A stretch of 34,484 bases of DNA from Fimbriimonadales bacterium (GCA_025061985.1 JANXAW010000009.1:1-34484); one strand, 5' to 3'; counted from the first letter of the stretch, positions 16,698 through 24,280 are shown. The notes: a model not told the origin generated them from the letters alone. Program-made: numbers and translations.

Positions 16698-17681
16698 ATG
16701 ATTTTAGTGATCGGTGGTGCGGGCTTCATCGGGTCGCATATGGTAAAGTACCTGCTTCAAAAGGGAGAGCGGGTAATCGTGCTGGATAACTTTTCAACGG
16801 GGCATCGTGCCGCGTTAGTGGGCGGTACGCTGGTAGAAGGTGACCTACGCGACCCAGAAGCTTTGGCGCGCGTGTTTCGCACCTACGACATTGAGTGTGT
16901 GATGCATTTTGCAGCATTTATTTTTGCGGGAGAGTCGATGCGAGACCCGGCAAAGTACTATGACAACAACGTGCTTGGGTGTTTGCGTCTGCTGGATGCG
17001 ATGCGCACTTACGGGGTTTCGCAGATAATCTTTTCGTCTAGTGCTGCGGTGTATGGCGAGCCACAGCAGATTCCTATTCCTGAAACGCACCCTCTCAATC
17101 CCACGAATGCCTATGGTGAAACCAAGCGCGTGATGGAGGGTATGTTGCGTTGGTATGAGCATGCGTATGGCATCCGGTCTATTGCGCTGCGCTATTTCAA
17201 TGCTGCTGGTGCAGATCCTGAGGGGGAGTTGGGCGAAGATCATCGCCCTGAGGAGCATCTGATTCCGCTTACCTTATTTGCCGCTTTGGGCAAGCGCGAT
17301 TTCGTGGCTGTGTTTGGCACAGATTACGACACGCCTGACGGCTCATGCATTCGCGACTACGTGCACGTGTGGGATTTGTGCGAGGCGCACTACTTAGCCT
17401 TACAGCGCCTGCGGGCGGGGGCGCCCAGCACGGTTTATAACCTTGGCAACGGGCAGGGGTATTCAGTGCTTGAGGTGATTCGAACCGCTGAGCAGGTGGT
17501 GGGCAAGCCTATTCCAACTATGTATGCGGGGCGCCGCCCTGGCGACCCAGCACGGCTTGTTGCCTCGTCGGAAAAAGCACACCAGGAGTTAGGCTGGCGC
17601 CCGCGCTACCCTGCCCTCGCCACAATGATTGAGCACGCCTACCGCTGGTTCCTAACCCACCCACACGGCTACGAAACCTAA
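16698..17681 (+). CDS. galE: UDP-glucose 4-epimerase
   Basis: An extended short-chain dehydrogenase of 327 residues that interconverts UDP-glucose and UDP-galactose for cell-surface polysaccharides. The Rossmann glycine motif GGAGFIG is at 6-12. The catalytic SSSAAVYG and the Y139-x3-K143 pair (YGETK) are present. Downstream family motifs include LRYFNAAGADP, GEDHRPEEHLIP, GSCIRDYVHVWDL and YNLGNGQGYSVLEV. Sequence and length match GalE closely. The frame is open upstream through the promoter region, but the ATG at 16698 starts the conserved MILVIGGAGFIG. No other sugar-nucleotide genes are adjacent. Confidence 0.94.
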   Translation: MILVIGGAGFIGSHMVKYLLQKGERVIVLDNFSTGHRAALVGGTLVEGDLRDPEALARVFRTYDIECVMHFAAFIFAGESMRDPAKYYDNNVLGCLRLLDAMRTYGVSQIIFSSSAAVYGEPQQIPIPETHPLNPTNAYGETKRVMEGMLRWYEHAYGIRSIALRYFNAAGADPEGELGEDHRPEEHLIPLTLFAALGKRDFVAVFGTDYDTPDGSCIRDYVHVWDLCEAHYLALQRLRAGAPSTVYNLGNGQGYSVLEVIRTAEQVVGKPIPTMYAGRRPGDPARLVASSEKAHQELGWRPRYPALATMIEHAYRWFLTHPHGYET

Positions 17682-17703
17682 AAAAACCTGTCTTCTTCTC
17701 CTA

Positions 17704-17733
17704 TTGGCGCTTACCAAAGGGTCGATGTATAAT
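17704..17733 (+). promoter_or_regulatory. Candidate promoter of the second sigma/anti-sigma operon
   Basis: TTGGCG (17704-17709) and TATAAT (17728-17733) are 18 bases apart. It lies about 240 bases before the sigma start codon, so the transcript would carry a long leader. Confidence 0.6.
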
Positions 17734-17740
17734 ACGCAGT

Positions 17741-17973
17741 AGCAGGGGGCACCCGCCCGAAGCGGTTGCAGGACAGGAAGGTACTCTCCACCAGCGCTGC
17801 CCTCGACACCTTCTTCCTGCAAAGTGCCCCTTTGCGCTTCCCCCTCAGCAAGAGGGGGGCGGCAAACTCTTGCTGGCTTTGATGTCAAAAGCTGTCCGGT
17901 TTTGGACAGCTTTCGAGTCATGGGTCTGTGGAGCATCCGTAGAGGTGCTCCGGCAGGAAGGAAGGTGAGTGCG
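17741..17973 (+). promoter_or_regulatory. Structured 5' leader with alternative pairings upstream of ECF sigma factor
   Basis: Not a recognised RNA family. An upstream rod forms from GGGGCAC/GTGCCCC, TTGCAGG (17766-17772)/CCTGCAA (17816-17822) and GAAGGT (17777-17782)/ACCTTC (17808-17813). CCCCCTC/GAGGGGG (17840-17858) and CAGCAAGAG/CTCTTGCTG (17846-17875) are mutually exclusive stems. AAAGCTGTCC/GGACAGCTTT (17888-17913) and GGAGCATC/GGTGCTCC follow. The strand 17808-17820 could instead pair with GCAGGAAGGAAGGT at 17953-17966, which overlaps the ribosome binding site. This suggests a translational or attenuation switch, by inspection only. Confidence 0.55.
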
Positions 17974-18516
17974 ATGTATCCGGCAGAAAGGAAGGCTCTG
18001 CATGCAGAGCAGCAGTTCTACCTCGCTTTGCGCGAGCACGTAGAGCGATTGGTGCGCCGCTACTGTCGTTCCCACGAAGATGACATTGCCGACCTTACCC
18101 AGGAGTGCCTGCTACGCGTCTATATGAACCTAGACACCTTGCGCGAGGTCGAATGCCTCGATCCGTGGTTGCGAGTGGTTGTGCGCAACGCGGTCTACAC
18201 GTGGTATCGGGAGCGCAAGCGTGAACAGGAGGTGCTCTCGTTGGGGTTGGAGGCAGAGGACAACACCGACGCCCACCCCTTCTCCGAGGAAGAGATGCTG
18301 CTTAGTTTTGTTGTGCAGGAGGCAATGCAGACGCTATCGGAATGCGAGCGACAGATGTTCGAGTTGCGCTATGGCGTCGGCTTGAGCTATCGGGAGATCG
18401 CCCAGCGAATGGGCATCCATGAAGAGGCCGTGCGTAAGCGCATCACTCGAGCGCTGTCGCGCCTAAAAGCCCACCCCTTGATTCAATCTATCCTAACTGA
18501 CGGTGGTCAGCGATGA
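17974..18516 (+). CDS. ECF RNA polymerase sigma factor
   Basis: A 180-residue sigma factor. Region 2 covers about residues 12-75 (HVERLVRRYCRSHEDDIADL, TQECLLRVYMNLDTL). Region 4 is at about 115-170 (LSECERQMFELRYGVGLSYR, EIAQRMGIHEEAVRKRITRA). The frame is open to 17824, but the extra N-terminus would cross the structured leader and has no conserved features. The ATG at 17974 has AAGGTGAG just before it. It overlaps a small zinc-finger gene by four bases (ATGA). It is distinct in sequence from the sigma factor at 11786. Its target genes are unknown. Confidence 0.88.
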   Translation: MYPAERKALHAEQQFYLALREHVERLVRRYCRSHEDDIADLTQECLLRVYMNLDTLREVECLDPWLRVVVRNAVYTWYRERKREQEVLSLGLEAEDNTDAHPFSEEEMLLSFVVQEAMQTLSECERQMFELRYGVGLSYREIAQRMGIHEEAVRKRITRALSRLKAHPLIQSILTDGGQR

Positions 18517-18698
18517 ATTGCGGGCGAGCGACTGAGTGGCTCGAGGCATACATTATGGGTGACCTTGCTCCTGAGCTCGCTGACCAGCTGGAGCAGCATC
18601 TGGCGCGATGCGAAGCATGCCGACAGCGCTACGAACAGCTGCGCCGCTTGATAGCGCTGTTGAAGCGCTATTTTGCAGCGGAGCAACGTTCTGCCTAA
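18513..18698 (+). CDS. Small zinc-finger anti-sigma factor lacking a membrane anchor
   Basis: A 61-residue protein with the zinc anti-sigma fold: C3, H29, C33 and C36 (HLARCEAC), the same spacing as in the anti-sigma at 12382. It ends shortly after the zinc domain and a helix (RLIALLKRYFAAEQ), so unlike its paralogue it should be soluble. Control would then come from redox or zinc state, or from a separate partner, rather than from membrane proteolysis. The start codon overlaps the stop of the ECF sigma gene. It could also be a simple adaptor, but the position makes an anti-sigma role likely. Confidence 0.82.
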   Translation: MNCGRATEWLEAYIMGDLAPELADQLEQHLARCEACRQRYEQLRRLIALLKRYFAAEQRSA

Positions 18699-18713
18699 AG
18701 CGGAGTTAGGCAG
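18691..18713. terminator. Bidirectional hairpin containing both stop codons of two convergent genes
   Basis: CTGCCTAA (18691-18698) and TTAGGCAG (18706-18713) are perfect inverted repeats around a seven-base loop. The TAA stop of the rightward zinc-finger gene and the TAA stop of the leftward HD-GYP gene are the inner ends of the two arms. It is a compact candidate terminator for both transcripts, although no T tract follows on either side. Confidence 0.5.
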
Positions 18714-19776
18714 CCGCGCGTTGTGCGCGATCGCTTAGTGTTGCGGCGCGAATCAGCTGCCACTCCTCCTCCGGGATTTCAAGGAACAGCTCGACCATGT
18801 GTGGGTCGAACTGTTGACCGGAGCAACGCACGATTTCATCACGCGCCTGAGCGAAGCTGAGCGCCTTGCGATAGGGACGGTCAGAGGTCATAGCATCCAG
18901 TGCGTCAGCGATCGCAAAGATACGAGCGCCTAGGGGAATCGCTTCGCCAGCTAACCCGTGAGGGTAACCTTTCCCATCCCACCGCTCATGGTGGTGGAGC
19001 ACAATCGGCGCAGCTGGACGCAACGCTTCCACCTTCACACACATCTGGTAGCCGATAACGGGATGCTGCTTCATTACCTCCCATTCCTCGGGCGTGAGCG
19101 GTCCGGGCTTGTACAAGATGCTGTCGGGCACACCAATTTTGCCGATATCGTGTAACAACGCCCCTAGCTCTATCGCGTGAAGTTCCTGCGCGGAGAGGCC
19201 AAGCCGAGTTGCCATCGCCATCGTGTAGGCGGCTACACGCTCTGAGTGTCCCTCGGTCTCTGTGTCGCGAATGTTCAGCGCTGCCAACAGCGCATCCAAC
19301 GTTGCCCGATACGACTTCTGCACCACATTTTCATAGTGTCGCATCTGATCTACAAGCAGTGAATGACGCATTAGGTTACGCTCGATTACGATTGGAACTT
19401 CATGCGCGTTGTAGGGCTTTGTGATAAAGTCGCTGGCGCCGCGCTTGAGCGCCTCGCGCGCCATTTCGATGTTGCCATACCCCGTGATCAAGATCACCGG
19501 GACGTCTGGAGCGCGCTCGCGCATCTGTTGCAGCAGATCAAAGCCGTTCATGCCCGGCATAAAGATGTCGCTTAGCACAACATCTATGCGCTCACGCTCT
19601 AGCACGCGCAGTGCCTCTGCCCCTGACGCCGCCGTGTGTACCAAGTACCCTCCATCTTCCAGTACGAAGCGAAGCGTTTCGCGCGCTAAATCGTCATCGT
19701 CTACAACCAGCACGCTTCGCTGCAAGGCCCGATTGGGAGTTGGTCCCGCAGGTGGAAAGAGTTGGTAAACTTCCAT
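18706..19776 (-). CDS. Response regulator with HD-GYP phosphodiesterase domain (RpfG-like)
   Basis: A 356-residue two-component output protein. The receiver covers about residues 20-140, with acidic D26-D28, phosphoacceptor D70 in VVLSDIFMP and K120. The HD-GYP domain follows, with H209-D210 in LLHDIGKIGVP and HHHERWDGKGYP at 261-272. This family hydrolyses cyclic di-GMP, and all visible hallmark residues are present, so it is probably active. The ATG at 19776 has AGGAGG five bases upstream; a longer start at 19830 is less likely. No partner kinase is adjacent. Convergent with the ECF sigma operon. Confidence 0.92.
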   Translation of the reverse strand: MEVYQLFPPAGPTPNRALQRSVLVVDDDDLARETLRFVLEDGGYLVHTAASGAEALRVLERERIDVVLSDIFMPGMNGFDLLQQMRERAPDVPVILITGYGNIEMAREALKRGASDFITKPYNAHEVPIVIERNLMRHSLLVDQMRHYENVVQKSYRATLDALLAALNIRDTETEGHSERVAAYTMAMATRLGLSAQELHAIELGALLHDIGKIGVPDSILYKPGPLTPEEWEVMKQHPVIGYQMCVKVEALRPAAPIVLHHHERWDGKGYPHGLAGEAIPLGARIFAIADALDAMTSDRPYRKALSFAQARDEIVRCSGQQFDPHMVELFLEIPEEEWQLIRAATLSDRAQRAAA

Positions 19777-19912
19777 CCACGCCTCCTGTCTACTTCGCCT
19801 GCACGCATGGGGATTATTGCCACAAAGCAAGCGCCTATTAACACACGCACAGGGTGAAACCAGAGATTTTTACAGGGCGTCTCGCTCTGAGCAGGAATTT
19901 CCGCGTGCGAGG

Positions 19913-19918
19913 CATAAT
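19913..19918 (+). promoter_or_regulatory. Likely -10 box of the rhomboid gene
   Basis: CATAAT nine bases before the ATG at 19928. The spacing fits the short-leader pattern seen at other genes here. Confidence 0.4.
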
Positions 19919-19927
19919 GAAAGGGCG

Positions 19928-20632
19928 ATGCTTATTCCAATTCGTGACCATAACCCGGCGCACCGATTCCCCATTGTGACGGTAGGGATTATCGTAGTCA
20001 ATGTCGTGGTGTTCGTGCTGCAGCAGTTAGACCCTCGCATCACCTACATTTATGCTGCCATCCCCGCTGAGATTACGGGAGCAGCGGTCGATCCGCTGGT
20101 GCGTTTGCATTTGGAGGCTCGGCATGGCATCCGCGCTGAGCCAGTGGTTAATCCGTGGCTCACGATTTTCACCAGCATGTTTTTGCATGGGGGTTACCTG
20201 CACATCATCGGCAACATGTGGTCGCTGTGGATTTTCGGCAATAACGTCGAGGATGCGCTGGGGCACTTTCGGTATTTAGTGCTATATCTGCTATGGGGGG
20301 TGGTCGCAGCATTTTCCCACATCTTGTTTAACTGGGCGTCGCCAATCCCTATAGTTGGCGCCAGTGGAGCCATTGCGGGCGTTATGGGCGCGTACTTGCT
20401 TCTATTTCCCCACGCGCGGATCGACTGCGTGCTTTGGTTCTTCTTTCTGACCTTCGTGGAAGTGCCTGCGATTTTCTTTTTGATTTTTTGGTTTGTGTCG
20501 CAGTTTGTAGTGTACCAGCCCGGAGTTGCATATTTGGCGCACATTGGGGGCTTCATTGCCGGACTGATCACTATTCAGCTGTTGGGTGGGCGCGTGCGCA
20601 TCCTGTACGGGCGCCGAAGATACTACTATTGA
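19928..20632 (+). CDS. Rhomboid-family intramembrane serine protease
   Basis: A 234-residue polytopic membrane protein with the rhomboid core. The first helix is PIVTVGIIVVNVVVFVLQQL, followed by the L1 loop. Then come WLTIFTSMFLHGGYLHIIGN (usual helix 2 motif), the catalytic serine in GASGAIAGVMGAY, and the catalytic histidine in AYLAHIGGFIAG. These proteases cleave membrane-spanning substrates; the substrate here is unknown. The C-terminal tail is basic and Tyr-rich (YGRRRYYY). The frame is open upstream to 19817, but the ATG at 19928 begins the conserved MLIPIRDHNPAHRFP. Confidence 0.93.
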   Translation: MLIPIRDHNPAHRFPIVTVGIIVVNVVVFVLQQLDPRITYIYAAIPAEITGAAVDPLVRLHLEARHGIRAEPVVNPWLTIFTSMFLHGGYLHIIGNMWSLWIFGNNVEDALGHFRYLVLYLLWGVVAAFSHILFNWASPIPIVGASGAIAGVMGAYLLLFPHARIDCVLWFFFLTFVEVPAIFFLIFWFVSQFVVYQPGVAYLAHIGGFIAGLITIQLLGGRVRILYGRRRYYY

Positions 20633-20696
20633 AGCCTACAACAAGCCTCCCTGCAGAAGGGCTAACTTCCCGCCGACAATTTAGCGGGGATGCTCC

Positions 20697-21878
20697 ATGC
20701 AAACGAAGACTTATGTTGCACCCACGAAGTTAGAGGCACTGCTCAAGATTCGTGAGGAACTGGGAGCGGATGCTATCATCCTCAGCGAGCGCACCGTCCA
20801 AAAAGGCATGTGGTTTTCCAAAAAGCCGATGGTTGAGATTGTAGTGGGCATCAAGGGAACCGACCCCAAGTCTGAGCCGTCCTCGTGCCCGTCGCCCAAA
20901 GCGGAACCGAAAGGCGTTGAAGAGTACGACTCCACTCAGATGCGCTTGCGCAAGCTGGAGCGCGAGGTGCAAGAGATTCGCGCGCTAGTCCAGAGCTTGC
21001 ATGCGCATTTTGCAAACGGTGCTGCGCCCTCCTTGAGCGAATCAGAAGTGCCTGTACTGAGCAAAGCGGATGAACATCCCTTGCTGGCTCCCTTGATAGC
21101 CGCAGGGGTGGAACGCGAACTTGGCTTGGAGCTGCTTCGACGGGTGCCACGAATTCCTCACAATGCTGCCTTAGACACGCTCAGGCGCACCCTTATCGCT
21201 CGCGTTCCCATTGGTGGGGCACTGCCGCGCGAGGGTCGCCAGCGTCAAGTGGCAGTGCTGGTCGGACCCACGGGCGTCGGCAAGACCACCACAATCGCCA
21301 AACTTGCTGCCATCCACGCCCTCGATTACAACCGCAAGGTTGCTTTGATCTCGCTGGACACGTATCGCATCGGTGCCGTTGAGCAGCTGCGTACCTATGC
21401 GCGCATTATGGATTTGCCTCTGCATGTTGCCAGCGACGCCTCGGAGGTGCAGGAAGGGCTGGAAGCATTTGCTGGTTATGATTTGGTGCTTGTGGACACT
21501 ATTGGGCGTGGGCAGCGCGATGAGGCGCACCTGCAGGCGATGCGCGAGGCACTCAAGCCCGTTCGCGGTATTGTCTACCTTACGCTTAGCGCCACCGCAG
21601 ACACCGCAACCTTGCTGGATGCTGCGCAACGCTTTGCGATTTTTGAGCCTAACGCAATCATTCTTACCAAGCTGGATGAGGCGGTACGCCTTGGCAACTG
21701 CATAAACCTTGCTCTGCGCCAGACGCAACCCTTAGCGTACTTTACGACGGGGCAGCGCGTGCCCGAAGACATTATGCTCGCCGACGCCACGATGCTTGCC
21801 TGCCGCGTGCTCCATGACCTCGCGCAGCACCCCACCTGCGCCAAGTTCCGCCTCGGCGCCGAAGAGCTTCGGGTATAA
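20697..21878 (+). CDS. flhF: Flagellar biosynthesis GTPase FlhF-like (SRP-type GTPase)
   Basis: A 393-residue member of the SRP GTPase group. The N-terminal motif MQTKTYVAPTKLEALLKIRE and ELGADAIILSERTVQKG is typical of FlhF. A coiled-coil B region follows, then the NG domain with P-loop GPTGVGKTTT (190-199), LISLDTYRIGAVEQLRTYA, VDTIGRG (the usual DTAGR with Ala replaced by Ile) and ILTKLDEAVRLG. FlhF places flagella at the pole and helps start assembly. No other flagellar genes lie in the window, so it may be an orphan or distant member. Its stop codon lies inside the tRNA promoter. Confidence 0.85.
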   Translation: MQTKTYVAPTKLEALLKIREELGADAIILSERTVQKGMWFSKKPMVEIVVGIKGTDPKSEPSSCPSPKAEPKGVEEYDSTQMRLRKLEREVQEIRALVQSLHAHFANGAAPSLSESEVPVLSKADEHPLLAPLIAAGVERELGLELLRRVPRIPHNAALDTLRRTLIARVPIGGALPREGRQRQVAVLVGPTGVGKTTTIAKLAAIHALDYNRKVALISLDTYRIGAVEQLRTYARIMDLPLHVASDASEVQEGLEAFAGYDLVLVDTIGRGQRDEAHLQAMREALKPVRGIVYLTLSATADTATLLDAAQRFAIFEPNAIILTKLDEAVRLGNCINLALRQTQPLAYFTTGQRVPEDIMLADATMLACRVLHDLAQHPTCAKFRLGAEELRV

Positions 21879-21879
21879 T
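21874..21879 (+). promoter_or_regulatory. Promoter -10 box of tRNA-Gly, overlapping the flhF stop codon
   Basis: TATAAT, 13 bases before the first tRNA base; its TAA is the flhF stop. No clear -35 within the flhF 3' end. Confidence 0.55.
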
Positions 21880-21892
21880 TAAGTTGCCACGA

Positions 21893-21967
21893 GCGGGAGT
21901 AGCTCAGGGGTAGAGCATCGGCCTCCCATGCCGAGGGTCGCGGGTTCGAATCCCGTCTCCCGCTCCA
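21893..21967 (+). tRNA. tRNA-Gly (anticodon CCC), CCA encoded
   Basis: Full cloverleaf by inspection: acceptor stem GCGGGAG/CTCCCGC, D arm GCTC/GAGC, anticodon stem TCGGC/GCCGA with loop CTCCCAT, and T arm GCGGG-TTCGAAT-CCCGT. The CCC anticodon reads GGG glycine codons. The discriminator T is followed by encoded CCA. A run of seven T residues from 21971 probably ends the transcript. Confidence 0.97.
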
Positions 21968-21997
21968 AAATTTTTTTAGGCCCGTGTCGGTACGCGG

Positions 21998-23353
21998 ATG
22001 CACTTTAGGTGGGTAGTGTTTGGGCTGCCGCTGGCAGCGCTGATGGCGTTGGGGTCTTACCGTCCTAGTGCCCCTGAAATTCACACGCGCCCGCTGGTGA
22101 TAGTCTTTAGCTCTGAGGTTAACGGCTACATTACCCCTTGTGGCTGCAGCAAGCCCATGGTGGGCGGTATGCCCCGTCGAGGCACGCTTTTGCGGCAACT
22201 CGCCGAGCGATACACCCTGCTCAGGCTAGAAAACGGCGACCTCACTAAAGCAAGCGGCAGGCAGGACGAACTCAAAGCCGAGACCCTCATCGAAATGCTC
22301 AACCAGATGGGCTACGATGCGCTCAATCTGGGCAAGTACGATTTTTTGCTGGGGATGGATTACCTGCGGGTGTTGCAACAGCAGTTCAAAGGGGCGATGC
22401 TGTGTGGGAACGTGCAAGAGGGGGGCAAGCCCGCGTTTGACGCCTACACGCTGGTAGAGAGACCACACAATGGGCGCACGCTCCGTGCCGTAATCGTGGG
22501 GCTGATTTCCGAGAGGCACGCAGAAGCGGTGCGCAGGCGCAACCCTCAGCTGACCATCACGCCCGCTTTGCAGAAACTGGACGAGCTGCGCCCGCACATA
22601 GAAACCCAAGGCGACTTGCGCGTGCTCCTGTTCTACGGGTCAGAGCAAGAGGCAGAGCAAATCGCCCAAGCCCACCCGTACTTCCATTTGATCGTGTACG
22701 CTAACGCAGGCGATGGTCCAATGCCTCCTAAGCAGGTTGGACAGACGCGCTTGGTGTTCGCAGGCAACGACGCGAAGTTCGTAGGGATTGCCTACCTGAG
22801 CGAAGACGCGCCGTACGCCATTGCTCGCGTGGAGCATACGCGCCTCACGGAGGCGTTCAAAGACGATGAGCAGATACTTGCCTTGAAGCTTGCTTACTTG
22901 GCGCGGGTGGAAGCCGAGAACTTGTTGGCATCCGTACCGCGTCGCCCCACGCCCAACGGCAGTGGCTTTGCGGGCAGCCGTGCCTGCATGCCCTGCCACG
23001 TCGAAGACTATCGCATTTGGCAGCGCACCGCCCACGCGAAAGCTATGCAAACCCTTATCAACGAGAAACACGACAAAGACCCTGAGTGCGTCGTGTGCCA
23101 TGTGGTGGGGCTGGAGTATGAAGGCGGCTTCCAAAGCGTAGAAAAGACGCCCCAGCTCAAAGATGTGGGCTGTGAAAGCTGCCATGGGCCCGCGAAGCTT
23201 CACGCTCAAGACCCCGAAAAGCATCGCTTGGGCAAAGCAGGACCCCAGTCGTGTATGACCTGCCACGTGCCTGCTCACAGCCCCGGGTTTGATTTTGAAA
23301 CCTACTGGAAAAAGATAGAGCACGGCTTCAAGCCCGCCTCAGGGAGCAGGTAG
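21998..23353 (+). CDS. Secreted metallophosphatase-like / tetraheme cytochrome c fusion
   Basis: A 451-residue exported protein with two parts. After an N-terminal signal or anchor (about residues 5-20), residues about 30-310 resemble the 5'-nucleotidase-type metallophosphatase fold, with ITPCGCSKPMVGGMPRRGTL, a NGD motif and a MGYDALNLGKYDF segment. The C-terminal part contains four CXXCH haem sites, at C330 (CMPCH), C364 (CVVCH), C392 (CESCH) and C419 (CMTCH), spaced like cytochrome c-554-type multihaem domains. The N-terminal part also has a CGC. It may be an extracytoplasmic redox enzyme or electron carrier. The substrate is not deducible. No strong ribosome binding site precedes the ATG. 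Confidence 0.78.
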   Translation: MHFRWVVFGLPLAALMALGSYRPSAPEIHTRPLVIVFSSEVNGYITPCGCSKPMVGGMPRRGTLLRQLAERYTLLRLENGDLTKASGRQDELKAETLIEMLNQMGYDALNLGKYDFLLGMDYLRVLQQQFKGAMLCGNVQEGGKPAFDAYTLVERPHNGRTLRAVIVGLISERHAEAVRRRNPQLTITPALQKLDELRPHIETQGDLRVLLFYGSEQEAEQIAQAHPYFHLIVYANAGDGPMPPKQVGQTRLVFAGNDAKFVGIAYLSEDAPYAIARVEHTRLTEAFKDDEQILALKLAYLARVEAENLLASVPRRPTPNGSGFAGSRACMPCHVEDYRIWQRTAHAKAMQTLINEKHDKDPECVVCHVVGLEYEGGFQSVEKTPQLKDVGCESCHGPAKLHAQDPEKHRLGKAGPQSCMTCHVPAHSPGFDFETYWKKIEHGFKPASGSR

Positions 23354-23393
23354 GTATCTGGCAAGGGCCTAGTGAACTTATGAGAGGGAGCGG

Positions 23394-23924
23394 ATGATGC
23401 AAGAGGAGCCGTTGCGTCGCCCGCGCTCAATAACGATTATCGGGTGGATAGGCGTGCTGTGGGGGGCTGTTGCCCTGCCAGCGGGAGTGGTCGCCCTGTT
23501 CTACTTCTTTGCAATGCCTGAGTGGTTCACTGAGTGGTTACGCGAGCGCGTTGTGCCCGAATACCTCAGCGCACTTGAGAAAGATAGTGCCTATTGGATG
23601 TGGGCCATCGGGCGCACGGCAATCCAGGCGGGGCTTGCTGCGCTGCTGTTCACTAGCTCGATTCACCTTCTGCGCCTCAGACCGTTGGGGTGGCAGCTTA
23701 TGATGGTGTATGTGGTGCTCACTCTCGCATGGGAAGTGATGGACAGGATTATCTTGGAGCCCACCTATGCTCGTTTCCGTGAGGTGCATGCCCTGCCCTC
23801 ACAAGCACGCCCTGGTATTCGCCTAACCCCAGGCTTGCTCTACTCTGTTATTGCTTCGTTTTTCCTCACGCGCCCAAGGGTCGCCGAGGCGTACAGACAG
23901 TACTGGTTCACGCGCGAGGATTAG
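23394..23924 (+). CDS. Predicted membrane protein of unknown function
   Basis: A 176-residue protein not recognised beyond its topology. Hydrophobic helices occur at about residues 12-38 (ITIIGWIGVLWGAVALPAGV), 67-90, 97-115 and 148-160. A middle extracytoplasmic or cytoplasmic loop (EWFTEWLRERVVPEYLSALE) lies between the first two. GAGAGGGAG precedes the ATG at 23394 (an ATG at 23397 is equally possible). It follows the cytochrome gene by 40 bases and ends five bases before the converging pseudogene. No motif suggests a function. Confidence 0.65.
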   Translation: MMQEEPLRRPRSITIIGWIGVLWGAVALPAGVVALFYFFAMPEWFTEWLRERVVPEYLSALEKDSAYWMWAIGRTAIQAGLAALLFTSSIHLLRLRPLGWQLMMVYVVLTLAWEVMDRIILEPTYARFREVHALPSQARPGIRLTPGLLYSVIASFFLTRPRVAEAYRQYWFTRED

Positions 23925-23929
23925 CCCCC

Positions 23930-24280
23930 TCAGCTACTTCTACCGAAGTTGAACAGCACGATCAGCAGATCCGCGTTGTTCACCACGCCATCGTTGTTGA
24001 GGTCGGCTTCGGCGCTGTTGGAGCCAAAGGCAAAGAGCACCATCAGCAGATCGGCGTTGTTGATCACGCCATCGCCATTCAAGTCGCCAGGCACATCGAA
24101 ATGCAAGCGCAGGTAGGCAAACCCTTGTGGGGCAATCGAAACGCTAGGCACTGTAATCGGCAGATACTTTGGTACGCGGGCACGAACAGAGTAATTGCCT
24201 GGCGCATTCACACGCTTAGAAAACGCGCCATAAGCATCCAAGGTGGTGCTAATGGTCTGCACCGTAGAGCCGCATACTCG
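23930..24280 (-). pseudogene. C-terminal dockerin-like remnant of a secreted protein
   Basis: An open stretch of about 117 codons bounded upstream by an in-frame TAA, with no credible start (only GTG at 24262, no signal peptide). It encodes a beta-sandwich-like segment (ISTTLDAYGAFSKRVNAPGN ... YLRLHFDVPG, reminiscent of carboxypeptidase-regulatory-like domains) followed by two dockerin-like repeats, LNGDGVINNADLLMVLFAFG and LNNDGVVNNADLLIVLFNFG, ending in RSS. This is the usual C-terminus of secreted proteins in this genome, so it is probably the surviving tail of a decayed gene, perhaps the one remaining at 24324-24788. Confidence 0.7.

Noticed and set aside
17741-17835. SRP RNA (4.5S) or 6S RNA gene
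   Set aside because: GGAAGG occurs but the SRP apical GGAAGGAAGCAGC is absent. The rod is too short and lacks a clear central bubble for 6S, and no terminator T tract follows.
17824-17973. Longer N-terminus for the second ECF sigma factor
   Set aside because: The extra 50 residues would be encoded by the structured leader, show no sigma features, and the ATG at 17974 has a suitable ribosome binding site.
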